From NCBI GenBank assembly GCA_025765615.1, contig JAIVFJ010000036.1, positions 186,001 to 250,000 on the forward strand: DNA of 64,000 nt, in the 5' to 3' direction. Made by a program: the position numbers and the translations under genes. The notes under the pieces are model-generated. The model did not search any database. It was not told where the DNA came from and was given only the letters and a program-made list of their open reading frames with translations. Each line of letters begins with the position of its first letter. Position 1 is the first letter of the stretch. Origin of the DNA: Zopfochytrium polystomum. Lineage: Eukaryota; Chytridiomycota; Chytridiomycetes; Chytridiales; Chytridiaceae. This document shows, in pieces, positions 1-10,368 of the stretch.

Positions 1-953
1 CCGCCGCCCACTCCCACCATTCTTACGCCAGTCCAGGCCGCCCTCTCGGCCGCCCGCCAGCAACCACCGCAGTCCAACCCTCCCCACTCCGCCCCACCAC
101 CTTGCTCATCCTCCTCCTCCTCCTTTTCGCTTCATCCTCTCGCTCACCCCAAGTCCTCGATACACGCACTCCAACATCAGCCTACGCCCTCCCGACCCCA
201 GTTCCTGCCGACTCGTCAAGAACAACCGGCTCCGACAGCCATCAGCCCGCCACCCCCGCGTCTCGATACCCGACCCTCCCCCAAACCTCCATCTCCACCG
301 CAACAACGGCCGGCCGCAGCCGCCGGCGGTCAATCGGACTCATCGCCGTCGCTCCCTCGGCCTCGCCTCGCACCCAGATGCGCTGCGGCGCAGAGCGTTT
401 CTGGCGCAGCAGCGTCAACGGCAGCTGCAGGAACTGCGAGCAACAACAACAACTAGACCAACAGCAAGACCCGCGGCAAGACCCGCAGCAGCAGCGCAGC
501 AGCAGCAGCAGGCGAAGCAGTCACGGCTGTTCCGTCGTGCCGACAACGACGGGGCGTCGTGCCTGCTGCCACCACAGGTGACGTCGCTGCAGCTTCTCCT
601 CCAGGAAAGCACGCCAAGTTCAAGTCTGCGGTCAAAAAGTTTGTCAACCCCCAGGTAAGAGGGTGGTGGGGATATGAGATCGTTTCATTACCTGTCAGTC
701 AGCCGGAAACGATTTGTTTTGTGGAAACCTGTTTGTTTGTTTGTTTGCTTGTTTGTTTTTTTTTCTTCTTCTTCTGGCGGCGGCCACGTGGGTTTACCCT
801 TCACGTCCAAACAAAAAAAAACCACCACAAAAACAAACAAAAAACGTTCTGATAACATCACGTGACCCATCAGAACGAAAAAATGGTAAGCAGCCGCGTG
901 CACGACCACAATCCCCACACCGCCCACTCCCGAATCTAATACACACACACACA

Positions 954-997
<44 letters not shown>

Positions 998-2065
998 ACA
1001 CACCTTCCACCCCCTCCTTGCCCAACAGGGCGTCAGCGCCACCTTCGCCATCGCCAACAACCTCGCCAACAAGGCTATCAAGGGCGCCATGACAGTCGGC
1101 GCCATGACGCCCATCGAAGCGACCCTCGCCTCGTGCGCCGTCGGCCTGGTCTGCGGCGGCGCAAAAGAGGGCATCAACGCGTTCATTGAAAAGAAGCCAA
1201 AGAGGGAAGGTGCGCGTCGTCGTCGTCGTCGTTGTCGTTTGTCGCCCTGTTGTGTCTTGTGTCTGGGGTGTGGCGGGCAGAAGAAAAAAAAAGTCAGTGT
1301 CTTGACCTTCCTGTAAATTTCGCGCAGCACTCGTCAAGGTCGTGCACGGAGCCATCACGCAGGCCGGTGCGAATGTGGCCAATCTCTACGGCGGATCGGC
1401 AGCCGGTAATTATTTTCCGTGTTTTTTTTTTTTTGTTTTTTTTTTTTTGTTCTTTTTATTGTTTTCCCTCTTCTTGGCTTTGCATCTCACAATACATGCT
1501 GTAATGTCGGTCGCATCGCCCCTCCAACAAAAATTAAAAAAACAAAAAAAAAAACAAAAAAAAAAAACTGCTCAACAATTATAGCCGGAGTGGTTAGCGC
1601 GGCAGGCAGTCTCACGCAGTCGCACGCAGTCGACGCGTTCGGCGGCAAAAAGACGTCGACGGGCGACAAGGCCGGTGAGGAACCACTTTTTCCTTTTTTT
1701 TTTTGCGCCCGGAGGGTGTCTGCGCCACGAACACCGCCTTTTGTTCTTCTTCCTTTCTTCTTTTGGGCTTTTCCCCAAAAAGCACTAGCAAAGCATTTTT
1801 GACCCCCTTCGCAAAACGCAGGCAACGCAATGAAAGCAGGTTGGCAGCTCATTGCCGGTGCGACCGTCGGAGGTGAGGTCCACCCCAAAGAAAATAAAAA
1901 ACTAAACGCCCCATCCCTTCCTCTCGCCTGCCTCAGCCGCCGGCACCGTCCCCGCCGAAGCCTCCGGCCCCGTCGCAGGTGTCAGCAGCGTCATCGGCGA
2001 CACCATCAAAGAAAAGGTCAAAAAGCTGGGCAACAAGTACCAAAAGCACAACGAAGCCCTGAAAA

Positions 2066-2096
<31 letters not shown>

Positions 2097-3321
2097 GCGA
2101 CCCACGGCGCTGACGCACTCGCCCAAACTCACCGCCAAGAGCGCCGACGCGGCCAAGCAGGCGACGACGAAGGCGCTGACAAAGTCGCCGCGGCTGGATC
2201 CCAAGAGCTCGGCCGCCGCGGCGCGGCTGGCGACGGGGGGCGCGAGCGCCGAGACAAAGCACAAGTTCCAGAGCGCGGCAAGGGGCGCGGGGAAGGCGGC
2301 TGTGATCGCAAAGGACCTGCAGGGTAAGGCCGCGGCGACGCGGCTGAAAGCTTCGATGGCGACCAAGGCCGAGACGGCCGCGGCCAAGATGGGGGCCGCG
2401 GCAAAGGCCGGGGCGGCGAAGGACCTGGGGAAGGCGCAGGCGGCGGCGCAAAAGGAGCTCGAAAGGGCGCACGCGGGGATCAAGGGCGGCAGCAGCAGCG
2501 CTGGCAGCGGCAGCGGCCTCAAATTCAACATCCCGGACTCGCTCAAGCCCGGGGCGAAGCACAACCTCAAGTTCAACACACCTCCGTCGCTCGCGCCGAA
2601 ATCCACCGCCTCCTCTTCTTCCGCCTCGATCGGGACGCCGGGAGCAAAGATGGCGCCGGCGAAAGGCGGCGGCGGCAGCGGCGGCGGAAGAGTCGACTAC
2701 AGCAAGCCGCCCAGGTTCGACAAGACGCCGCCGTCGTCGCCCAAGCGGCAGGCGTCCGGCAATAGGCCGGCGCTCGACAACTCGCCGTCCTTGGCGTCAC
2801 GGCGGCCTTCGTCTTCGTCGTCGTCGTCGTCGTCCGGCGCGCACTCTCCTCCACCAAAGCCCGTCCACCCAACCAACAGCCAAAAGGCGCCGCCACCGAC
2901 CCCGTCGGCGTCAAAGCCCTCGAGCGCCAAGCAGGGGACACCCTCCGCGTCAGGCGGCGGCGGCGGCGCAGGCCGCGGGGCGGAGAAGCCAGCAAAGAAG
3001 GGGGGGATCCTGTCGCGTATGAAGGAGTCTGTGAAGAGCACGGGCGCCGCAATTTCGAGCGGGGTCAGGAAGGTGGTGCCTGGCAACAGGTCGAAAGTGG
3101 CTCCTGCCCCCGCTCCTGGTGCTGGTGCTGGCGCTGGCGCGGGCGCGGGCGGCGGCGGCAGCCATGCGGATAGGAAGAAGGCGACGGAGAAGGCGGCGGC
3201 GGCGGCCGTCGCGGGGGCGGGTGGCGGTAAGGGCAAGGGCGCGGCCGCGTCGGCTGCGAAGGCGCAGAGCTCGTCGCCCAATAAGCCGACGAAGGTGCTG
3301 AAAAAGGCTTGGAGCGTGTGA
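1..3321 (+). CDS. Low-complexity multi-exon protein of unknown function, 5' end outside window
   Basis: I do not recognise the family. The reading frame is open from base 1 (Pro/Ser/Gln/Ala-rich) except for one in-frame TAG at 454-456. Exons read as ..654, 1029-1209, 1328-1405, 1585-1674, 1822-1872 and 1937-3321, all with GT-AG borders. From the second exon on, every junction is phase 1 and the internal exons of 78, 90 and 51 nt are multiples of three. They encode Gly/Ala-rich, mildly hydrophobic segments such as GVSATFAIANNLANKAIKGA. The last exon has a poly-Gln tract near 2068-2099, then a long Lys/Ala/Ser/Gly/Pro-rich tail ending in VLKKAWSV and TGA at 3319-3321. Introns are unusually rich in homopolymers. 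The Gly/Ala blocks could be amphipathic or membrane-associated helices, but that is inference. The gene structure is better supported than any function. Confidence 0.6.
454..456 (+). other. In-frame TAG inside the first visible exon
   Basis: The frame leading into the exon that ends at 654 is open from base 1 except for this TAG, which follows an AAC repeat. It could lie in an unrecognised intron, mark the true 5' limit of the coding sequence (start downstream), or be a disabling mutation or sequence error. The sequence alone does not decide. Confidence 0.5.
940..1003. repeat. (CA)n microsatellite in an intron
   Basis: An almost uninterrupted CA dinucleotide run sits just upstream of the acceptor at 1026-1028 in the first complete intron of the left-hand gene. 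Confidence 0.95.
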
Positions 3322-3599
3322 ACGATGTGTTGGTTTTTTTTCTTCTTCTTTTTATTGCATCTATCTTCCCTTCTCACTCGATCTCTCTCGCGTCTCTCGT
3401 TTTTTTTCTTCTTCTTTTTTTTTTTCCCACTCCTCTTTGGTTGTGATTTGATATTTTTGTTCGAGACGACTCTTTTTCGTTCGGTTCATTACAGCAACCA
3501 CTCTTTCTTTCCTGCCTATTTTTTTCTCTCTCTTTCTTTCCTATCATTGCACACAAAGGTTACCCCTGCAATTACACCCAAGTAAGCGTTCCTCATACA
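3322..3599. other. T/C-rich 3' flank of the left-hand gene
   Basis: This stretch is dominated by poly-T and TTC runs directly after the TGA at 3321. I see no coding signal. It is probably 3' UTR and terminator DNA. Confidence 0.5.
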
Positions 3600-4815
3600 T
3601 TGCACCCACGCCCAGAAGACATACAGGCACGCAGGTGCAGCACTCCCCCCACTCGCTTCTCACTGTCTACTTGCCTGGACCGCCTCCTCCAAAGCCCGCC
3701 TACTTCAAAGTCCTCCCATCTTGCTACCAGAACTGATCAAGTTACTTGCAGGGGCGACCCTAGTCAACAAGAATTCCGTTGCTTTGTTGGAACCCCACTC
3801 CCGTTTGGGGAGGGCGCCGACTCTTCTGTCTCCGGTAATGGAACAGTGCTCCAGGCCGCCCTGGTTGCCGTTCGCTGATAGGCCCTGCCCCCCATCTTCC
3901 CAGCCTCCCTCTTGCGCCTCTACGGCTTCACCGACCTGACCGTCACTGCTATCAATCCAGCTTTACGCGGTACGGACGAGCCGCCATTGCCGGCCGACCG
4001 CGTTTATTGTAGAAATTATTGCTGGACAGGGGCCTGGTGTACACGACGCCGGAAGCCGCCGCCCTGCGCGCCATCTTCTCCGCAACCTCGACTTCGGTCT
4101 CCAATGGTCGGCCGAGCACGGAGAGCTTGAGGTTTGCGGCTGCTGATCCCACTCATGCAGCAGGCCCACGCAAAGCCGACCATCCCCTTGCTCCTTCTCG
4201 CTGGCTCACCGTCGACCGCTTCATCTTCGAGGAGGCGCTTCCGCCGCCATTACGCCTCAAGCCGGCGCAGCTTCGTCAGGCCGACGTCCATCTTCGCCTT
4301 GCGATTTATCTCAAGCGGCGACGTCGCCGCGCGCTCTTTACCAACGTCGTCCTCCCGGCGTTCCCGCCGTTCGATCTACACCCCGCCGCCGCCGGCGGCG
4401 CCCCAACGCCCTCGAGGCGGCCGGCTTCGCCTTGGACGTCGCCGTACCGGGACGCGAACGACGTCGACCGCCCCAGGCCTCCGTGACAGGCTGCGCGACC
4501 TGCTGGTTCGCCCGCCGGCCGCGGTTGCAGGCAGTGCTGGACTGCGGGCTGGGGCCGACGCTGTTCGACGAGGAGTTTGTCCTCACCGCGGCAGAGGCGG
4601 AGAGCGCCGCCGATTGCGGGAGGCCGGTGCTGCAGGCGAGGTTTGTTCCGGTGACCGGCGCGGTTGGTCAAGGATGTTGACGAGCGGGGCCGGCTGCCGG
4701 TGCTCCTTGGCGCGGCCACCGACGAGACGCGGCGCGTGGCAAAGAAAGTGGGCCTCGCGGACGAGGACGTTGCTTGGGCGGAGGCGGAGGTTTTGAGGTT
4801 GGGTTGGGCCTGAAT
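3600..4815 (+). pseudogene. Unrecognised coding-like region broken into several frames
   Basis: GC-rich sequence with coding-like composition switches frame repeatedly. Pieces include a Leu/Ala-rich stretch near 3721-3870, a segment from 4019 to about 4400, a segment ending at 4680 (LDCGLGPTLFDEEFVLTAAE) and, in another frame, a segment ending in VLRLGWA and TGA at about 4811. The last two appear to continue one protein across a frame change near 4665-4680. No intron with good borders explains that change. I do not recognise the protein. It may be a decayed gene, or a real gene whose introns or sequence errors I cannot resolve. Confidence 0.3.
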
Positions 4816-6658
4816 CTGCTGTTGCGAAATGCTCGTCGCGCTGGGTTGAGGGAGATAAAAAAGGTTGTGAAACTGACACCCACAACCAAATAGTGGGACA
4901 GGCTAAGGAAGTGAGCCGGCAGCAACCGTTTAGTGCCCAGCAGGATTTATCGGGACGCCTGCTGGTAAAACCGCCCTCATTAAGGGAACGGAGCCTCCAT
5001 GAGAGACTTTTTTTGCAGTCCTTTCGTGTCGTTTCGTGTCGCCCCTGATTGACTGACTCATAACATGCTAAGAGTATCTCTGTGCACTTGAATCCCACAA
5101 ACACTTGAAGTCAGAAAATAAGTTCAAACTGGCATGGATACCAGATGGGCCACTCCTCACACCAGTTCTTCAGAGTCCTTTTTTGCAATTTATTTTTTTT
5201 TTTTTCCAAAATGTACATTCATTTTCGGCGAGGGGCTGCTCGATTGCGCTCGCTTCTGCCAAAAACCTGCCGAATCTTGCTTTCCACAGCTCGGCGCGAC
5301 AGGAAATTGGGCACACAGCTGAAGCTAGCAGAAGAATGCACGCTTTTGGTGGATATTGACTTGGTAGGCTTCTGACGTTGCGGCCTAAAATAACCCACGC
5401 CCCCGCCCACACACAAGCACACACACACACACACGACTCTCACTCTCACTCGCACTTCAACTTCCCGTTCCTGGTGCTGCCACTGCGCTTCCGGCGTGCG
5501 CATGAGGAGTCTGAAGTCTGTCTATACTGCTCGCTTGACTTTCCTTGGCGCTAATTCGGTTCTTTGGACCATGGATGCCACTCCGCCCAAGCACTTGGCT
5601 TATCTGAACGTGCGCCCGTCTCGTGGAAGGACTTGACGTAAGCGGGCGTGCATAAGGGAATGCTCGGTAGCACCAAAAAATAAAAAATATAAAAATATAA
5701 AACAAAAGAAGACTAATAATAATAGGTGCATGAATATAACGTTGGTACGTTGATCGGCAGGTGTGGCCCGTGGGTCTCAGTACTCTTGGCTCTGTCTTGG
5801 ACCGCTGGCTTGCAGTCTACACCTCCACACTGCAAGGTCAGCACGCGAATAATACAAGATAACAGAAAAAAGAAGAAAAAAACAAGTGCGTTGTCGCCGT
5901 GGAGACCGCGACACGCATTGGGCCCGTCAAGCAAACCCGACGGGGTCTCATCCCACCAAGCCAAGTTAATACCACGCGAATCTGGCGTATCGCGCGCAGG
6001 AAGCAGCTCATTCATCCATCCATCCATCCGTCCATCCGACTCATCCATCCATCAATCAATCTCCTGTGGGAAAAAGGAAAGTCGAGAAAAACTTGATTTT
6101 CTGTGAGTACTGACCCTTGCACTGGGCCAGAGGACAGGGGGGGAGGAGGTTGGACCGGAGCGCCGCTGGAGCTGCTGGTGCTGCTGGCGCCTTCCCACCA
6201 ACCCCTACCCCGCAACCCCGCCCCAGGACGGCCTCCACCCGCTTCCCCCCCCAATCTGACAATCAGGGGGCTTCCCGATACGTGCGCTCCTTATACCCCC
6301 ACCTCTTTCCTGAATGCATCCCCAGCGTTCGTTCTTCACATCCGACGAAATCAGCGTTCCCCTCACCGTCCAGCTCCCCAGCGCACCCACTTCTGCTAAC
6401 CGACTGCTTGGTCCCAGGTGAACCGCCGTCAAATCGATCCAACTGCCTGCAACCGCAATCACTCTCGATCTCGTCGCTGATTTAGCCCACGTACCGCACC
6501 TGTCGCAACTACCAAACAACTCCATCGATCCCGCAGCCTCGAGGCTGACCACTTTTTCCTGCACAACCCTACGTTGTCAACCGCCCCACTCGGTCATTAT
6601 TGGATTCCCCAACTCCCAACCCCTTGATTCACACGTCGCCCCACATCTGAGTCCCAGT
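4816..6658. other. Long intergenic region with simple repeats, no supported gene
   Basis: I find no ORF with conserved character in this 1.8 kb. It contains short poly-T runs near 5190, a short CA run near 5415-5432, an A-rich patch near 5675-5725 and a tetranucleotide repeat at 6011-6060. The last few hundred bases, CT-rich, are the probable promoter and 5' UTR of the downstream 4E-T-like gene. Confidence 0.5.
6011..6060. repeat. (TCCA)n-type tetranucleotide repeat
   Basis: Imperfect ATCC/TCCA units run through the intergenic region, with variants at CCGT, CCGA and ATCA. Confidence 0.9.
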
Positions 6659-9600
6659 ATGGCCTCGGGCCAAGAGGAGCCGACGCGCTACACTCGAGCC
6701 TTCTTGCTTGCCCTGCAAGACAGTCCTTTGGTGCAAAAGCCAGATGACCTGCCCCCTATAGAGACCTTTCTTCAGCAGTAAGTTGCAGCGATCTACCCGT
6801 TGGATCAATCACTTGAGTCTTGATCGCCTACTTTCACTCTTAGGAGAACAGAGGGCCCGCAAAGAAAAGATGGCGATGCCCGACCGAGAGGAAACGGCGA
6901 TGAGGAGGGTCAGCCGCGCGCCACCCGTCATGGTAAAATTGTGCTTGGAAAGCCTGCTCACTGCCCTGATTATATTTTCTCTATAGGTGACAAAGGAATG
7001 GTGTTTGGACCTCCCAAGATGTCGTTCGCTTCAACCAGAAACGCTTCAGCTTCATCCGCCGAGAATGCTTTTCCTCGTGCTCCCCGGAGAAATCCGAGCG
7101 AGACCGCCGAGCCGAAAGACGAATCTCCGCCATCTCCTACCGGCGGAAATGACTCTCGGCGCAAACCCTTAGTTGTTGGCCCCTCTTCGTCCACGACTTT
7201 CCCTCGTGCACCTCGCTTCACGGTAGAGGAGCGGTTGACGAAAGGAGGAGCCCGGCCCCTCAAGGAATCTCCTGCAGCCGACAAGCCTCCCCTTGCAAAA
7301 GTTGGCGAAAAGGGTCCCGCTAAAGTCGCCCAAGCGCAACCGCGACCTCCGCCTGTAAACCACCACGACGGGGGCCCAGGTATTCGCCGACCCAGACTTC
7401 GGCCAGATGGAGACGAAGGTGCTCGTTAGATCCCTTTACGACTTCGTTTTACCCACATTCTTTCTCGTCTTGAGCAGATTCGAAGGTGTCCAAGCCCCCT
7501 GAGCCGAAAAATCTGTCACGACGGCATGAACCTGAGCCTGAGCGGCCACCATCCGCAGGACGGCAACCTGCTTGGATGGAATATGACGCTTCGGAAGAAG
7601 ACCGACCATTTGCGGTGTCGGAAGAAATCGATGCCTTCCAGCGTTTCAAACAGGAGATGAACAAGAAGAACCGGGCTGTGTTGGAGGAGGAACCAGAACC
7701 TCCCAAGCCGCCATCGCCGGATCCAAAACCCCCAGCTACCGCTGCCCCATCTTCTGCCAAGCCAGATCCCGCCCCGATGAATGCTATTGACATTTTCCTT
7801 GCGCAGAAGGTGCAACCTACCGGAGACGTGTCTCTTCTTCTGAACTCTATCACTGGCTCTGCTCTCTCTGTGAGTTTCTTATGGTCTTTGCAATGGCTTG
7901 CTCACATTCAATAGCAGCAGGATAAGCCTGGGCCACTCAAAGCCGACAATGGAAGAAAAGCCTCCAGATTTCAAGGCTTGTTCAGATCCGGGCCAGAACC
8001 CTTCGATGCAGGCCTCGGGAGCCAGGAAGAGTTGCGCGTTGACCAATTCAGTCTAGGTCCAACACGAGATGCTCCAGCCCCTGGCAGATTCCCCCCCGGT
8101 TCTATGCATCCAGACGAGCCTCGCTATCCAAGCGCAATCCCCCAATCTGAAAACATTCTCTCCCTCATTTTCCCCGGGGCCAACCAAGGTCCACCAAATG
8201 GAGCCGCCCCTCCGCAACAAAGACCGGAGCAGGCGAACCCTTCCTTCAATTTCCGACAGAGCCTGCCGCCTTCTGGACCAAACACCGAAGCTGAAATCCA
8301 GCGCCAAATTTTGGAAACGCTGAAAGGCAAAGGAGGTCCAGTACCGAAAGAGACTGCATCCGGCGTCCCTCTTCCGGCGGGGGCACGGGTCTACTCAGAA
8401 TCGGACATCCTACGAATGCACGGAGTCGTCGAACCTCGCGGTAATGAAGAGGAGAGGCGGCAGCAGCCGCCTGAGCTGCCTCAGCCAAAACGAGTTAATG
8501 GCGACGACTTTTCCCAACACGGACGGATTCAGCCACGCCCTGAGGGAATTCACAATCCTATGCATGGCGAGAGAAGGTTCCCGCTGGAGCCACCAGCCGA
8601 CGAAACCGATATTAACCGCATTTACTCCATGCTTCGGCACTCAACGGTTCGCTTTTTCATTAGAGTTAATGTTTGTTGAGGCCTTGTGGACTGAGACATT
8701 TTTAGATTCAGGATGGTTCGAACTTTGAGCCGGGATTCGGAGCTCCTCCCGGACGTGGCCAGTTCGTTCGCACCGCAATGCCAAACTTTGGGGGCCCTCA
8801 GCAACCTCATCAAAACCTTAACGGAGTCAACCAGCAGTTCCCTCCTCAAGGGAACCCTCAGCAGTTCCTGCAAAATGCAGGAATGCCAAACCCCCAAATG
8901 ATGAGCCGACCCCAAATGCTGGCATCTGGTCGACCGCCTTTCGTGAACCCGAACATGCCACGGCAGCCCAACCAAGGCATGAATCAGTTCCCGCCGCAAT
9001 TCATTCCTGGCGGACGGCCGGACATGCAAGGAATGTCCCCGGACGTGATCAACGCGCTGGCGTTCCAGATGCGTAATGGACCTGGCGCTTCACCGCCACT
9101 ACCAGGGCAACCCGGTGGATTTGCTGGGGGCATGATGGTGAACGCGGGCCGCCCACTGCCTCAATTCTTTGGACAGGAGCCGGGTGCCTTCCATGGACCT
9201 CCTATCAATCACATGGGCATGCGAAACGGTCCGGGAGGTGGAATGGACGACCCTATGAGCGCACTTGTACAGAATAGTATTATTGCAAAGAAAGGTGTCG
9301 CTCTTCCTGGTGGCGGCGTCAGTTTGGGAGGCATAATGGGTCGCGAGCCCATGCTTCTTCCGAGCGGAGGTTCGTGTTGAGTTGTAATTCAATCAACCAC
9401 TTATTTGTTATTTTTGTTAAGGCCATCCTGGTTATCACCAACCCGGCCCAAATGTTCGATTGGACGTACGTACTAGTGGACTAGGTTGATACCTCTTGAT
9501 CACGCTAACTCGATTGTACGATAGGATGTTCCTTACGGTCCGCGACCCAACGGCTACTTCGGGCAGGGTCCCATGATGAGCAACAATGGCCCGTTTGTTG

Positions 9601-9739
9601 GTAAAGTTCTTGTCTGGAACCGAAGAGAACGACTTTATTAAATGTTATCTTTACAGGCCAAGGCCCGAACGTAAACGGAGAGCTGATTCTGCAGCAGCTT
9701 CAGCAGCAACGCCCAGGCGTCCCTTCGTTCCAGCAGTAA
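6659..9739 (+). CDS. eIF4E-transporter (4E-T)-like translational repressor
   Basis: 4E-T proteins bind eIF4E and move it to P-bodies for translational repression and mRNA decay. The start at 6659 gives MASGQEEPTRYTRAFLLAL. This contains the canonical eIF4E-binding motif Y-x4-L-hydrophobic (YTRAFLL), followed by SPLVQKPDDLPPIE, as I recall for 4E-T-like proteins. Exons read as 6659-6777, 6844-6932, 6987-7418, 7478-7869, 7915-about 8646, 8706-9369, 9422-9465, 9525-9600 and 9657-9739. The phases agree at every join, although the donor at about 8646 is weak and 8664 is an alternative. The exon at 7915 encodes KASRFQGLFR, resembling the SRFxxxF segment of 4E-T. Later exons are Pro/Gln/Asn/Met/Gly-rich and disordered, ending in LQQQRPGVPSFQQ. 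The two short motifs and the composition are seen; the role is inferred from family. Confidence 0.75.
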
Positions 9740-10368
9740 ACTTCAAGACCAAGATCTTCAAAGACTTCCCTCCTAACTCACCCTCACTTTTCCGCCACCA
9801 ATCTCCTCCTTCTCAACCCGCCGCTTTCCTCGTACACTTTCCTTCATGTCTCTCTAGCGTCATTATCAGGGGAGACGAAGTTGACCCAGGCCATTGGGGG
9901 GCTTTTCCGAAAATTCACCATTGCTCCCGATATGTATTTCATGCGCTAGTTTTTCTACCTTTGCTTCCGACCCTTTTTCCCCTCACCCTCCGCCTGCTCT
10001 TCCCCCCCTGCAACCAACACCCATTCTCTTGTTGAGTGCCCGGCCTTCCTTTTCCTGTAAGTGGTGTGATGACGAGTTTATGGCTGTATTTTTCTTGATT
10101 TCGTCCTGAGAGTGTCAGACGGTGAATTGGTTGCATCGAGACTGGGCTGGCGGGAAGGTGGTGTGGATGCAACCGCGAGGTGGTGGGTTTCGAGAACGAG
10201 TTACACTTTTTTTGTGCAAGGTGCAAATACAAGAAAGGAATTCTCGTTCGCTTCGCTCGAGCTTGGTGGTATGCATTTTTTCCAACAAATGAAAAGGCAG
10301 GTAACGAACAGAAACAGAAACAACGACCGCGGAAAGACAAAGCGCGGGAGTCCCACATCGCTGGGAAG
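9740..10368. other. Intergenic region between convergent genes
   Basis: This lies between the stop codons of the 4E-T-like gene (+) and the PAK gene (-). I see CT-rich stretches but no conserved reading frame. It probably holds the two 3' UTRs. Confidence 0.5.

Noticed and set aside
794..1382. Antisense frames with Val/Cys and Arg/Lys runs opposite the first gene
   Set aside because: They are translations of the CA repeat and poly-T introns, on the strand opposite well-phased exons.
1902..2606. Long minus-strand frames opposite the last exon of the left-hand gene
   Set aside because: High GC removes stop codons on both strands; the plus-strand frame joins properly spliced upstream exons and the antisense frames do not.
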